A stretch of DNA of 64,000 nucleotides from Phlebotomus papatasi (GCF_024763615.1 NC_077222.1:72726001-72790000); one strand, 5' to 3'; numbered from the stretch's first letter, positions 46,573-59,896 are shown. Made by a program: numbers and translations. The notes: generated by a model from the letters alone, not told the origin.

Positions 46573-49500
46573 ATTTTAGTCGTGGGCGAGTAATTTCAGA
46601 GTTATTACGACGCCAAGTGACTTTCGTTATAACCGTCATATTATTCCCCACTTTCCGTCATTCAACGCTCTGACGACCGTCACAGGACCCATTTTTGGAT
46701 CCAGAATACATACATCCAACAGTAATCTTCCTCAAAATTGCCGTTTGGGATACCTTTCTATTTATATCAATTTTATCCAAATTAGACCCAGAAAATGCTT
46801 GCTACTGAGGAAAAATGTTATTTTTTCTAAATCTTTTAAATGGATTTACTTTTCCATAAAAAAATCTTATTTGGAATATGTTTTAGTGAACTCTAAGTAG
46901 GACCTTTTAAAAGGTACTAAATTTATTGCGAACGTTAGAGATATTACGATAGAAACGCTGTGATCCCAGTCAGACATTGATTATCCAAAAGCGTTTTGGC
47001 TTGAAGGCAAATAGCTCAATTTTTTTTCCTTATTATTCGAAAAATTGAAACAGAATTTCGAATTTTCAAACTAAGAATTCGCATAAACTTGCAAAAATGA
47101 GAAACCACAATAAAAGTCTGTTAAAAAGAAAATGAACAGTGATTAGAAAGGAATTTAGAGACAGAAATATTATTAAGAAATAATATTATTAAGCCTCGTT
47201 CCTTTGATTTTTCCACAGTAGAGATTGATATGTTAACACACAAAGGGACTTTAAAATTCGAATAGAAAATACTCCAGCCACCTTGTAGCCGAGACGAAAA
47301 ATAAAAATGTATTTTCCTTGATTTTCGAAACCGATCTTCGAATATATTATCTCTTGAGGAAACTCCAGTTTTGAGCGTTCGGAATTCACGTGATGCACAA
47401 CATGTGCAGCTTTAACATGGGAGTGTTATTAACATAAAAAAAGAATACAATGTTCATGTGTAACTTTAACACTTCTTTAAAAATTTTGCCCCAACCACTT
47501 TCTAAGTGTAAAATGAACAGTGAAAAATTATACACATTGGAATTATACGTTAAGATAGCGAAAATTCAACGGTGCAGAGAAAGAGTACTCCGTATAGAAA
47601 ACAATTCCGTTGTACACACTGCTAATTAAAAATTGTGTAACACCTCAATTAAATTTTTGCATTACTGAATTCTAATGCCAGCAATGTATAATTTTGTTGA
47701 TGTAGACAAAAACATCATGTTAACAACTTGACGTCCTTCCATAAAAAAAATATGCTACAAGATTAAAAGCAGCAATTTTATCTCAATTATATTACTTCAA
47801 TTAAAATTGACACATTTTATTGCATTTAGGATAAGAAATGACGCCTCACAAGTGTGACTTTTCACCACCTCAACAGAATAAGAAATGTGAGACATTCGAC
47901 ATGCTTTAGGTGAAAATTCAATGAAATTTTAGCTTTTGTGAATATTATCAATCAATTATTGGAATTTTTGTAACTTTCCCTTTTCTTCGTCATTATTATT
48001 CGATCAAGTGCATTTATAATCAGATATCTCAAACTATTTTCACTCCCATTTGTATTTACCGCCAACAGAAGTTGTATTATATGGTTAAAGAAAAAAGAAA
48101 CACTATAAACCTAACAAATAATTGGTGAGACACTAAACTCTCCCATATTTTCGAAAAACGAACCAACTGCATTATTCAGTGATCGTGGCACATATTGCAG
48201 ACAGTATTATTTTCTTGAGATAGAGTAGGTTTTTATTTGTTAATTAACACAATATAACATGAATTGATAATTAATAGCAAGACACAAATTTACAGTAAAA
48301 TGATATTTCTCCATTCACAAAGAAATTGATTTTTGACACTTTTAATACACTGACTGCACCGCAGAGAAAAGTTATTTTTTTAGTGTAACTATAAAAATTT
48401 AAAAAAATCATGGTAAATTTAATTTTTTATGACGGCATACTTAAAACGCCTTAAGAGGTTTAGACATCTAAATGTCACTCTTATTGCAAAATACTCATAA
48501 ATTAGTGAAGTTTTTTTCCTTTATACATTATGTGAGAAAGTGTCGTCACACATCAAAATATTCACATAGTCTTTTCTGCAATTACACCAGAGTGTCAAAT
48601 TTAAATTGAGAAATAGTATTATTTTCATAATATTCTACCCTAAAAAAAAAATAAAAGTGTGAACTTCTGTCAGTCTTGAGATCATATAAATGACATACAA
48701 GGTGTACTTTTTCAATAACACAGCAATTAATCATTTGTACATTAATGCCAAATTACAAAGTGTAATTATATGTTGATGACAAACTCAATTGCACGATTGA
48801 GCAGTCAAAAACCCCAAAAAATGTCTCTATCATCTCACGAGGTCGTATATGAATTAAGTAATTGACATACTTCATTTTTTTATTCAAATGAAATTAATAG
48901 ATCAACCGGGAGAAAAAAAGAAGATCACGCGTAAAAAAACGACAATTTTTTTACCTTGGATATACACGTATTATTAATGCATTTAAATTAATTTTATGAA
49001 CCACAATCCTTCTTAGTGGATTATGTGATTTTTTTTATATTGAATATTGAATAAAAAAATTTCAGTGTTCAAAAGCATGACGAGGCGACCTTCATTCACT
49101 TCTTAGCTTTATTTCTGCATTCACGAGCTATATATTAAAAAGTATATCGTAGTGAATGATAAGCAAACCAATTCTTGGAAGCTGGAATTGTTTTTGAAAT
49201 ATGGGGATATTATTCTTCTGTAATGATTAATTTATAACTGTTTTTCAAGCTAATAAGTCAACAAATTCATGGGAATTAATTTTATCAGATCTCGTTACGT
49301 TAAATAATTTTTTTTAATAATAATTTCTTTATGTGAATTACGAAGATAGCAATGCAGTTTTGTAAGGGAGTGCAGGGGATAATTGAGAGCCTAGTATTTA
49401 AAATTTCACTGTAACTCTCAAGCAGGTATTCTGATTTTTTTTCTAAATTGAATTATTTTGAAATAAATCATTTTCACGTATTCAAGTTAATCGTAGTAAA

Positions 49501-49639
49501 AATGAGTCAAAATGTTCCATTCTGAAGAAAATTTCTGTCAATCTACAGAGGCCATAATAACAGAAGAACAAGTAGCATTCACTGAATCTTCAATCAATAA
49601 TTCAAACGAATTTGAATAATTTTGGATTCACTAAAAAAG
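46573..49639. other. Spacer; nothing recognised
   Basis: AT-rich. The region near 47420-47540 has words (TAACTTTAACACTT) reminiscent of MITE family B, but too degraded to call. No exons supported. Confidence 0.4.
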
Positions 49640-49846
49640 TACAGTACGACTCCGATAGAGTCAACTCCTCAAAATTTTAAACATTGTGCAAAATATGTAA
49701 AATTCCTGGTTTATTGTCAAACTTTTGTTAAGTAAGAGCCTGAGACAATTTTTAATGAGTATAATAGTAACTTCATCAATTAATAACTTAAAATATTGCA
49801 GATATATAAGAATCAAATGTGTTGACTCTATCGGAGTCGTACTGTA
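49640..49846. mobile_element. MITE with 26-bp perfect TIRs (TACAGTA type)
   Basis: TACAGTACGACTCCGATAGA, continuing GTCAAC, is identical at both ends in inverted orientation. The target is TA and the length is 207 bp. It is non-coding. The perfect ends suggest recent mobility. Its TACAGTA terminus is shared with 8649-9001. Confidence 0.92.
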
Positions 49847-50063
49847 GTTTCAAGCCCTTGAACTCTCCATAAAGACGATAGTCGTAGTTTTATGAATATG
49901 TCTAAATATGTAAGTACTTTAGGATCTTTTTAAGCTACTTAAATCGACAAAGGATAGGATTTTAGGAGCTTCAATTACGTTTTATAGCACTAAGTTAATC
50001 AATTTAAACTCCATTTTCTGAGTTCGAAATGAAAAATTATATTCAAAAGGAATGATATTAACG

Positions 50064-50677
50064 TAGGGGAAGTACATGTAATTTGGGACAGGGTGCATAT
50101 AATCACCAATGTTCTAAGTTTTAAGTGTGATATTTACAATACAAATACAAATTCAAGTTTTGTGTTACTTCCTTCTCAGAAGTGTTATTTGGAAACTTGA
50201 CAAACAATTAAATGTCTTTGGTTATTCTAAATTTAATCTTAATACGTTTAAAAATTAATAAAAATTTAGACATTGATTTGGCTGTCATTTTTGGACATCT
50301 TGCTTGTAATTTTGGACACTTTGTTTACAATTTATTACCGTGAATTAACACGATATTCAATGAATATTGAATAATAGCATTTAATAATATCAAAGAAAAA
50401 ATTAGTACTTCATCACCCACCAGCTAAATAAGAGTGAAGTAAATCCGAAGTTTTGTCATATTCTCGTAAGCAACTACTCTCACTGAAGTTACAACAAAGC
50501 AATTTTAGTGAATCAAAATTGATTAGTAGTAAAAAGAATAAATATTTAGATGAAATAAATTATTCAATAAATATTGGAAGAAAATTCCATAATTTTAAGC
50601 CATTTATTTGTAGTGTCCAACTTTACCCTCAAAGTGTCCAAAATTACAATCTGTCCCAATTTGTAAACATTTACCCT
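50064..50677 (-). mobile_element. pogo-like family G, short copy
   Basis: Left end TAGGGGAAGTACATGTAATT, inverted right TAGGGTAAATGTTTACAAAT, both followed by TGGGACAG; TA target. The right half matches 58180-58475 closely (TTAGTACTTCATC, GTAAGCAA, AATATTTAGAT, AGTGTCCAA...). It lacks the 400 bp that carries the transposase relic in the longer copy. Confidence 0.75.
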
Positions 50678-53600
50678 AAAAGTTTTTACATAGGCAATAA
50701 TGGTATAAACCCAAAGTATCCTTAATTCTGTCATTGCAAGCAGTTGTTGCAAGCTTTACAACTGTTCATCATTATAATTTTTCAAATATAACAACATGAA
50801 AACGGAACATAAATTTATTATTCTAGTATTTCAAAATGCAAATAAGACACATGAAAATGTGCTCTTCAAACTTTCATAAACCAAACGAGCGACCTCGACT
50901 TCTGTCCGGTCACACTGTGCTTCTTTTTGAGAATGCCAAAGTACTAAGAAGAAGTGGAAAATTCTTCTGTGTATAAAACTTAATAATTTTAATCCATTAC
51001 ACGCAAATCAACGCATACATATACACATTAAAGTTCATCATCAATCTGCAAAATCACGAACCATAATTTTCCATAAAGATAACGGTATTTATGTAGGTTT
51101 TTCATACATACTTTTCATTACAAACACCACGATCATCTCTCACTTACTTTATATTCTTGCACACTTTTGCCCATCCACTCACCCGGTAGATTTTATATGC
51201 ACTCCATTAATAAAAGCATTAAATTGTTATTATTTCTTGCAAATTATGCTAAAAAGATATCTCCCGGCTGAATATTCACTGATTAACCATGGAAGAATGG
51301 AGCTCACGGTGTCAAGCATTGTACTAATAACTAATTGAATCAGAATTGGCAACATTTGTAACTTTTTCAGGGTGGGTCTCACACAACAACCATTCTTTGA
51401 AGTCATCAACAACGCGCAATTTGATTTTATACCGCCTGTATCATTGTATTATTATGCCTGCAAATTGACCTACAAACCATGTCATTCACTTCGAAAAAGA
51501 ACGATCGCAATCATTGTCGCGCATTTTTACTCTTTTCTTCAGACAGTTTTTTTTTCTTCTTTAGCTTTTAGTTATTTATTGGTATATTCTTGTGATATTT
51601 GTCAATTTATGCAACATTCAAGACACACACGTAAGCGCATTTGTTTTTTTTTTCTTCTTCTTCATTCAATGCTGAATGTCACATAAATTCCTTTTCGCGG
51701 TCTGTGAAACCATATAATGTTTTATTTAAATAACTGTTCATATATTGAACAAATATTTTTGACTATTTTTGGTATGAATTCTCCAAGTTAAATATCAGAA
51801 CTTTGTCTCACTTTAGTCCACTATCTTTGGTGCTTCTAAAATCAATCATACACACTATCTCAGAATGTGTTAAATAATTTGAAGAATGTATAGGGGCCAT
51901 AAAGAAACAAACCTCTCATTGTTTTTTATCTCTAATTATTTCCTTAGCATTGGTTTTATATGTTAATTAATTTTCATTTTATCTTATCGCGAATTCACCA
52001 TTTGATTATTTTCACCTCAAGCGTTAAAATCTCTCTCAACAACAAATAAATACTGCAAATCATATATTTTATATCAATTAACACTTTTTGGAGGTCATAC
52101 ACTAGCACAGAATACATTTTCTACTATTTTGCCTATTGCACTTTATTAAGAGAGTGAGAGAGAGAAAGAAAGTAAGTCAAAGATTTTTATTGTTATGAAT
52201 GACTATCGATCCTCAGATAAAGAAAGCTCAAAAATAATTTCTTGATTTCAAATACTATCCACTTGTAATTGAAAATAATAGCTCAATAAATATTTTAGAT
52301 TGTTAGCGCTCTCTGATTGGCTGGAGCTTCAAAGCATTAAAGTTCTAGCCAATCAGAGAACGCAACAGAACTAAAATGTTTTTCGGGAATAAATATTTAA
52401 TTTGATATACTTCATAGATTTCCAATTCTTTAATTAAAATGGTGATACTTCACTAATCCGACACTTTAAAACTAAAAACCTATCCTGAGAATATAGATAA
52501 ACTTTGAATGTTGATTTAGTGCTTTAAACTTTGAATTGAAATGAAAAATTGAAGAGTATATCTATGCAAATTAACACTATAACCAACAATGTGATAAAAA
52601 TGAAAATGAACTTACCGTAAATTGTATATTTTCCTCTCCAGTAGGAAATAATTATGGGTACAGTGATCTCGCAGTATTTGTATCAATTGGAAAAGCTTCC
52701 GCACAGTCAAATTAATAATAAACTCCTTCGCCAAAAGTCTGCAGAAAAAAGAATAAAAAAAAAGAAAAAAAGAGTCAGACAGTTGAAAGAGAAAAAAGTT
52801 TATGATTTAACAGTGAATGAAATTGTAGACATCATTTACAAATTGACTCATAATTGTACGCATTTAGCATAAATTTAGATACTTCGCACTTCCTACACAC
52901 ATTACAGGCGTTTCTTGTAAATATACTGTGAAATATTTTATTGTACTCAATTTCCGTTCTCACTCAATTAATACCCCCAAAAACTTCTTTCTCTCCTCTC
53001 TCACTCAGTCATACGGGTGCGTGTTAATTAATTATACAAATAAACTCCAATCGATCACCCGACATAGGCCAGCATTACCATAAACACAGGCACTCAGGCA
53101 AATGTGAACTTTTTTTCTTATTTCTTATTTTTTTTAAGAGAACAGAACCTACATTGTTCAAATTTTTATCATAGTATGGATCATAGCCATAAAATAATCT
53201 GCACATTTTTTTCACCGAAAAAAAAAATTCACGATATCCGTCTTTTTCCTCATTTTAATATATCTTTTTATCGTTCATATGTAAATAGACCTAACAGTTG
53301 AAAGCATTATAGTGATCTTTTCGCCATCATGTGGTGTGATGATCTTTTCCAAACACATTTTCTCTCTTTCTGTATTTCCAATTTTAAAAGGCCAAGAGAA
53401 GAAGTAGAAAAACAGGATGCTATTTATTTATTATCTCAATTATAGAGGATTTTTGCTCCATAGACAGAAAACATAATAAAAAGAGAGAAAAAAAACTGAT
53501 CTTTTTTTGGCGCCCCAAAAAACCACTCCAGCATTCATCAAGCATTACTTATTGCGACAGGTGAATTGAGTGATTTATTCACACATTTTGTTGTTAATTG

Positions 53601-54879
53601 AAATTCTAATGGTCACAACAGATGAGGTTGTGTATTTTACAAAAGTGTGATATTTCCATAATCTCTATTTCTTGATCTTTTGCACTCCAACAAGTACAAC
53701 AACAACAAAAAAATAACTTGAGAGAAGCATGATCTTTTTCCAGCCACACACTCCACCTTCAGAGGTCTTTTTGAGACACCATCACACATTCGAAGATCAC
53801 TTGAAGTCATTCTCATATATAGCAGCTAAACCAAAATGAAAAACGATCGTCATTAATTATTCACGGAACGTAAATTGCAAGCATGTTTCATTCAAAACAT
53901 TATACACAACACCCTAGAACATTGTTCGACCTTCAATTGCACGAGTTTTTTTCGGATGAAGGAGATGCGATCGTACATGCTGATTTTACATGCCCGAAAT
54001 TCATCCAATGGAGTACCACGCAACAAAGGAACAAAACACGATGTATACATACTTAGAGGTAGGAAAAAAAACTCTTTTCCAACACAATAGTAATGACAAT
54101 AATGATGATGATGATGATTACAAAATACACTACTCATACATTATACATTGAACCGCCTACACACCCAAATTAGATTGAGAACAAAAAAAAACTAACCACC
54201 AAAATAGTTGATTGATGCTATCGTGACCAATGACTCTGCATCCAAAATAGCAAAAGAACAAGAACTCCCAGAATAGAGGGCAAAAAACTGAATCTGGGAT
54301 ACTATAGTAAGGTTGAAAATGACATGGAGACAATAACATGAAAAATATTTGCACGAGATATTTTTTTTCCAGAGACGCCTATCCAGGTGAAACAATAATC
54401 AGAAGTAAATTCTTCTGGAGTAGCATTTTATTGCTCTAACTCTTGAGAAAGAGCAATGTTTATTTATAGCCTATCTATTTATTGATAGATAAAAATTTTC
54501 ATTCCACTCCCCAGAATATTGTACTTTTTTTAAAATTTAGCGGATTTGACTCTTTGATAACAAATAATCGTGTTCGTCAATCCTCATAACCATATGAAAT
54601 CTAAAGATCAAATGATGAGAAGTATCAACTTGGGTTTTTATGATACTCCTAGAGTGTAACTTGAAATCATAAATATAACCTTTACTTTAACCCCTCCCTG
54701 TCTATTAGGTAAGATTCTTAACAATCTCACCTACTATAATCCTAACAAAATCTCATGTCCTCCGAAAAACCCTAAACTTTGCCAAAATGTACTTGGCCAC
54801 TTCCTGATCACGAATATATGAATGACTAAAAAACGTTCCCGTCTGTCCATTTACTCCAAAAATGTGTTTTGGAATATCT
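50678..54879. other. Spacer; one small inverted repeat, otherwise nothing recognised
   Basis: AT-rich. A lysine-rich 72-codon frame at 52654-52872 comes from A-rich low-complexity sequence and is not accepted. A near-palindrome TTTTGGCGCCCCAAAA at 53506-53521 stands out in the composition. There are ATG repeats at 54101-54119. Confidence 0.4.
52296..52378. repeat. Small palindromic repeat with CCAAT-like arms
   Basis: CGCTCTCTGATTGGCTGGA on the left and the inverted CGTTCTCTGATTGGCTAGA on the right surround a loop of about 20 bp. The outer part ATTTTAG also matches. It is probably a very short MITE remnant. Confidence 0.65.
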
Positions 54880-54889
54880 CGAAAACCCT

Positions 54890-54990
54890 TCGTAACCCTC
54901 AAAGCACGCTGATTAAAACTAAAGCATTCTCCTAGATAGCGAAAAGTCCCCAGTTCAGCCCCAGATACAGACAAAAATTTTACCTATCCC
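54890..54990 (+). repeat. tRNA-derived SINE copy 3
   Basis: CCTAGATAGCGAAAAGTCCC followed by CAGTTCAGCCCC corresponds to CCTAGACAGCGAAAGGCCCT and TAGTTCAAGCC of copy 1; the A-box part is degraded. The 73-codon minus-strand frame across it is incidental. Confidence 0.55.
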
Positions 54991-55202
54991 TGCTGTGATG
55001 AAGGTTTTAGATTTGGCTGCAGTTCTGTTTGATAAACCTCTTAGTTCCTTGTCAAAGAAGTGTTCCGTCGACTAAGATTTAAAGATTGTACATGTTCATT
55101 TAATCCAGATACGCTAATGGTTCTGAACAATTTCTTTTATGATTTTATGATTTTTCAAGGCCTAGGAGGGTCGAATTTTTCGAAAAGTGAAATTTTTCGA
55201 AT

Positions 55203-55400
55203 AAGATGATCCGTAGTGCAATAGGTAAGTGTTCAGCTCTTGGAGGGTGTGACTTCCGGAATGTTACAGTTGTGAATTCGAGTCCTGTCCGGAGCAAATG
55301 TTTGAAGCGTCTGATGGGACATATTTCTCATATATACATTGTAAACCGAATAAAAAATTGTAAACTGAACAATGTACACAATGGCAATAAGAGCTCGGTA
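55203..55400 (+). repeat. tRNA-derived SINE, second type
   Basis: An A-box-like TAGTGCAATAGGTAAGTG and a B-box-like GAATTCGAGTCC lie about 55 bp apart, as in tRNAs with a long variable arm. An unrelated body follows, with TGTAAACCGAATAAAAAATT and ACAATGTACACAATGGCAAT. No intact clover-leaf. Confidence 0.55.
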
Positions 55401-57404
55401 CATCGACATAAATAAATTCTTTTAAGGCCAAGAGATAAAAATTTCTAAGACGAGTTATATCCCGACTGGTTGAATTACTGAAACGTCTTTGAATTTCGGA
55501 CAAATGCGAAACTCTTTTAACCAGTATTTTGCTCAGGTTTCAATGTGATATACGAATTACGAATTGCTTCAAAACAACTGATAGCTCTCTTTCTACTAAT
55601 AATAACGTAGTGGGAAAACTTTGCTAAATGTTACAAATTGTGAATATATGAAGCTTTCATATGAATTAAACAACTTTATTCTAAACAAATAATTTACAGT
55701 TCCAGAGCACCATTAAGCTCATGAGTTTGAGCATGCTGCAAAGTGTTTTGCACTTTAGCATAGCCTCTTCTTTTTCTTAGTCCATAGAAACTTATTCCCA
55801 AGCAACTAGTTGACATTAAAAATGGTAATTTGCAGATGGAAGGCAAGCAAGAAAAGAATAAAGCACTTGTAAAATATTTATTTCACCTGAAAAGCACTAA
55901 AGCTCGTGTTGTTAGAAATTTATTAGAATTTCTTCTTCTATAAGTTCAAACGATATAAAAAAGGTATGGTTTTGCTCTACGGCAACCCAGTAACTATCAC
56001 AGCTCACGTGGAGAATACAAGAATTGTGGCTTAAAAAGTAAAATCAACATTCCATGGTGAGATTTCTTTTGTGGATAAAATTCAAACATCTCTCCACATC
56101 ATCATCATCATCATCATCATGGTATCACAATCATCATCTACCATCCGCAAGTTTACCTTCTTACACACTTTATACATAAAGAGTTGGATATCAAGAAGAC
56201 TTTTCATTATGTCCATTTTATCAATGTGTATACGGCTAATGTAGAGGAAATACACTAAAAACGAATTAAAGCAAATCATTTTAGAAAGACTCTTACTATT
56301 GAGGAGTCTGCCTTTGGTTGATATCCCGACATTTACGATTATATTATATATATAATACACCCAGGGATCATGATCCAATGATATGGAATAAGCAAGCAAC
56401 CTATCGAGACATACCAAGTCACAGTAAGAGACGCTTTTGAATGCATGAGATTGAAGACTGGAAGCGAATGAGTGGCTGCAATCAAAACGGGACTCTGTCT
56501 GAAGTCTTCAAGAGTATGTTGTTTAATGCAAGGCAGGAATACTAAAACTGCTTAAATTTGCATAAATAATTCCTTATCTAAGCATTTCCATAGTGTTATT
56601 AATATTCCAAAAAAAAAGACAAGAAACAGCAGCACTATTCCGTGATATAAATATTATTTTTTATACAATGTAATCTTATACGCCACTTTGTTAGAAAATG
56701 TCATAAAATAGACACATGCCCCAATCTAGATAGTGGACAAAAGAAAGACCAATAAAAAATGAATGTGATGGTTCAAATGATAATACGAGGGAGCAAAAGT
56801 GCCAAAACTGTCACAACCTTAATTATGAATACAGAAGATGGGATGCCAAAAAATTTCTTCCGCTGCGATATGCTCCAGATGCTTTGAGCAATTCCTCTCA
56901 TTAAAAATCTTACTATCATGCGTACCGACATGTACTGAACTATTATGTTCATTTACAACAAAATACTCATGTATTGAAACTACCACTTAAAAGTATGAGT
57001 AAAAAAAGAAAAGGTATGAGGAAAATGTAGATGAGATGCCCATAAAAAAAGATCATTAACCATTATCTACGTTACAAACTCTCAATTCATAAATTAAGAA
57101 AAGGCTACTGACCCTTACTTTATATTGAAGCGTCCCCAAAATGCTTCAAATGAACTGTAAAAGCGAAAACGGTGAAAATATGATAATAAAATAGTTTTTT
57201 TATCTGTCATTTTTTCCTAAAGCCCTCTGATTGTATGATTTATGATTAATGACAAATCACTTGAACAATAAAATGCCACTGCTTTGCTTTAGAAAACTCA
57301 TCTAGCAAGGTCTTAAGAAAAACCTTCTATAGATATATCAATACGAGAATTGGCTTGTATAACATATGATATGCGTGATTAAAACGTTAACCACAGACAC
57401 ACTA
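55401..57404. other. Spacer with ATC microsatellite
   Basis: AT-rich; no exon or TIR element. It holds an ATC trinucleotide run at 56098-56120, whose reverse reading gives a polymethionine stretch in an incidental frame. Confidence 0.4.
56098..56120. repeat. ATC microsatellite
   Basis: Seven to eight consecutive ATC units. Confidence 0.9.
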
Positions 57405-58475
57405 TAGGGGAAGTGCTTATAATTTTGGACAGTCTGCTTATAAGCATCGAAGTTCCAAGTTTGAAGTGCGATATTTTCTATACTTATTGACATTTCTTGT
57501 TACTCTCTTTTCAGAAGGGTTGTTTAGAAACTTAGCAAGCTATTCATCATCTTATTTTTATTAAAATTAGTTTTAATACGTTTAAAAATGAATTGATTTG
57601 TAGAGGTGACCTTGGCTCTTATTTTGGACAACTTGTTTATTAATTTGTCCAACTTGGCTGTAAATTTGGACAGCTAATCCGCCTCAATAGGATGCCCATT
57701 GTTCTTCATTTGATGAACCAATCTTACCAAGTCCTCTTCCTGTTCATGTAAGGGAAACGTAGAATGTCACAGAAGCCCGAAAACTTTCCATATCATTCAT
57801 TAAAGTGAGTTGACTTCGATACTCCAAGTACGTGCAGATTCGCTCATTCCCTGACCTTTCCGGGAGCCTTTCAAGGCATTTCTCGCTACATCTCTTTTGT
57901 AGAGATGATGCTCCTTTGTTTCTCCAGGCATTTGTCCAACCTAGTCATCACAAAAGCTAAAACTTCACGAAATTTCGTGAGAAAAACACCTGTCCAAAAT
58001 AAGAATCATCACCTCACTGGTGAATGTCTTAAAAAATTTCCCATTTTTCACACGAAAAATATAATTCACAAGGCAAATCTCACTTCAGGTCAAATGTACA
58101 AATCATCAGTAACGTGAATCAACACAATATTCAATGAATATTCAATAATATCACTCAAAAACAGCGAACAAATTTTGTTAGTACTTCATCAAAACTAAAT
58201 AAGACTGAAGTAAGCCACGAAGTTCTGTCATATTTCTCGTAAGCAATTGCTCACACTGAATTTTCAACAAAGCAATTTCAACTCAAATCATATTCAAAAT
58301 TTAACGTATTTAGTGTCAAAATCTTCCAAAAAGAACAAATATTTAGATAGAATTCATTATTCATCAAATATTGGAATAAAAATCCATCATTTGAATCAAT
58401 TTATTTTTAGTGTCCAATTTTACCCTCAAAGTGTCCAAATTTAGAAACTGTCCAAAATTATGAGCACTTACCCTA
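57405..58475 (-). mobile_element. pogo-like family G, long copy with transposase HTH relic
   Basis: Left end TAGGGGAAGTGCTTATAATT, inverted right TAGGGTAAGTGCTCATAATT, both followed by TTGGACAG; TA target; 1,071 bp. On the minus strand around 57915-57810 a frame reads RDVARNALKGSRKGQGMSES, then ARTWSI. This is the layout of the psq-type helix-turn-helix at the start of pogo transposases. Further along, around 57750-57680, EQEEDLVRLVHQMKNNGHPI resembles the CENP-B-type second DNA-binding helix region. The DDE catalytic part is gone. TTGGACA(A/C)TTTG repeats near both ends may be transposase-binding sites. Confidence 0.75.
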
Positions 58476-58703
58476 CTCAGAAAAATCTAGACAATATTTT
58501 CTATAAGTAATAGTTCTTTTATCTTCTACTCGAAATCTATCTTAAAAATGTATTAATATGATACATCTGAACGAAAATAGAATATACACAAAAAAGGTCT
58601 TATTAATTTTATCATATTTAATTTTTTCATTAAAATAAAAAATAAAAATCACTACGTAGTAAAGTTACTAATAGAATAACAAAGAGTAAGATTTTTAATA
58701 GTA

Positions 58704-59896
58704 TACAGTGAGTGTCAAAAGTTTGTTGCCTGATGTATATTCGAGGGGTCCCGGTCAAAATCCCGAAAGCCAAAATCCCGAACGCCAAAATCCCGAAAGC
58801 CAAAATCCCGAATTCCTAAAAGTGTTATAGCTACTCTCACGATTGTACCCGGGCTTGCTGGAGGCAAAGGGAAATCTTCTGTGTCTTGGGAAATTATTCT
58901 AAACATTTTCCTCCATATAATTTCATTCCTATCAGGATTTTGAACATTCGGGATATTGGCTTTCGGGATTTTGGATTTAGGGATTTTTGCCTCTTCGGGA
59001 TTATGGCGTTCGGGATTTTGGCTTTCGGGATTTTGGCTGCCACCGATATTCGAGAAACCAGGCGGAAAAAATCATAGAGAAAATTTCTTTTTTTCAATTT
59101 TTTCGTTTTGCAAATGGGATCACTATAATCCGCAGATCTTATTTATGTATTTCAATACAATTAATAAATTTTATGCCATTAAAAAAATTGGTTTTCCAAA
59201 AATTGATCATATTTGATGCGTCAAAAGTTTGTTGCCTCATTTGAGTATGTGGACAAAACATTCAAAAACATGCAACTAACTTAATTTAATACAGTTGTAT
59301 TTTGAGTTTATGTTATTTGAGAGACAAATGGTGGGTTTGTACATATACTATAAAGTTGCCAATGGTAAATATACCTAAAAGTGATGATAAAAAATGCCAA
59401 GAAATAATCTATCTTTTTTTTGATAATTTATAATTTGGGTTAAAAATTGTAAGTTACAAGAAAATAAAAGATGGGAAATCATTTAAAGATGCTGCCGGGC
59501 AGAATCTGCGTCATAAATTACTATATTGTATGGAAAATCACGACGGACTATACATAAAATATTCAAAATGTATGGTGAAGAAACACGAGTAAATGCAAAA
59601 AGAGCTACTGGCAAACCAAAGAGATTCGACTCGAGAGGTTGATAACCGCATTATATATATCTCTGATAGTGATCCTATGATGCCTGCTCTAAAAATTAAG
59701 TGTCAGTTGGTTATCGAAGAAACACAGAATGAATTATTATTTTTTTAAATGCATAAGAGCTACGGATTACAAGGTAAAATAATTACTAGGTAAATTACAG
59801 GCAAAAAAAAATTAAAAAAAAAAGTATTTTTACTACTTTTTTCCCATCTGATTTCTAGAACATAGATTAGGAAACAGACTTTTGACACACACTGTA
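58704..59896 (+). mobile_element. Tc1/mariner-like element relic
   Basis: Left end TACAGTGAGTGTCAAAAGTT, continuing TGTTGCC; inverted right end TACAGTGTGTGTCAAAAGTC, continuing TGTTTCC; TA target. GTCAAAAGTTTGTTGCCT recurs inside at about 59221, in the same orientation as the left end, as in Tc1 elements of the inverted/direct-repeat type. A broken frame near 59600-59750 reads RATGKPKRFDSR, then VDNRIIYISDSDPMMPALKI, which fits the segment after the first DNA-binding region of Tc1 transposases. No catalytic domain remains. The element is interrupted at 58746-59045. Confidence 0.75.
58746..59045. mobile_element. Foldback-like element with terminal CCAAAATCCCG arrays, 9-bp TSD
   Basis: A 300-bp insertion inside the Tc1-like relic, flanked by ATATTCGAG at 58737-58745 and 59046-59054. 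The left end has four tandem CAAAATCCCGAA(A/C)GC units; the right end has the same units inverted (TTTTGGCTTTCGGGA and variants) about six times. The unique core contains CTGGAGGCAAAGGGAAAT. The arrays give incidental frames with repeating FGFRDFG. Tandem units within inverted ends plus a 9-bp duplication is the design of foldback/MULE-type elements. Other copies: 10981-11205 and 36563-36675. Confidence 0.85.

Noticed and set aside
52654..52872. Lysine/arginine-rich 72-codon frame
   Set aside because: It arises from an A-rich low-complexity stretch and has no family motif.
54753..54974. 73-codon minus-strand frame with protein-like appearance
   Set aside because: Part of it is the reverse of a SINE copy; no matching exon signals.
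56082..56417. 111-codon minus-strand frame ending in a methionine run
   Set aside because: The methionine run is the ATC microsatellite read backwards; the rest has no motif.
58886..59077. Frames with repeating FGFRDFG residues
   Set aside because: They are the translation of the tandem terminal units of the foldback-like element, not a repeat protein.
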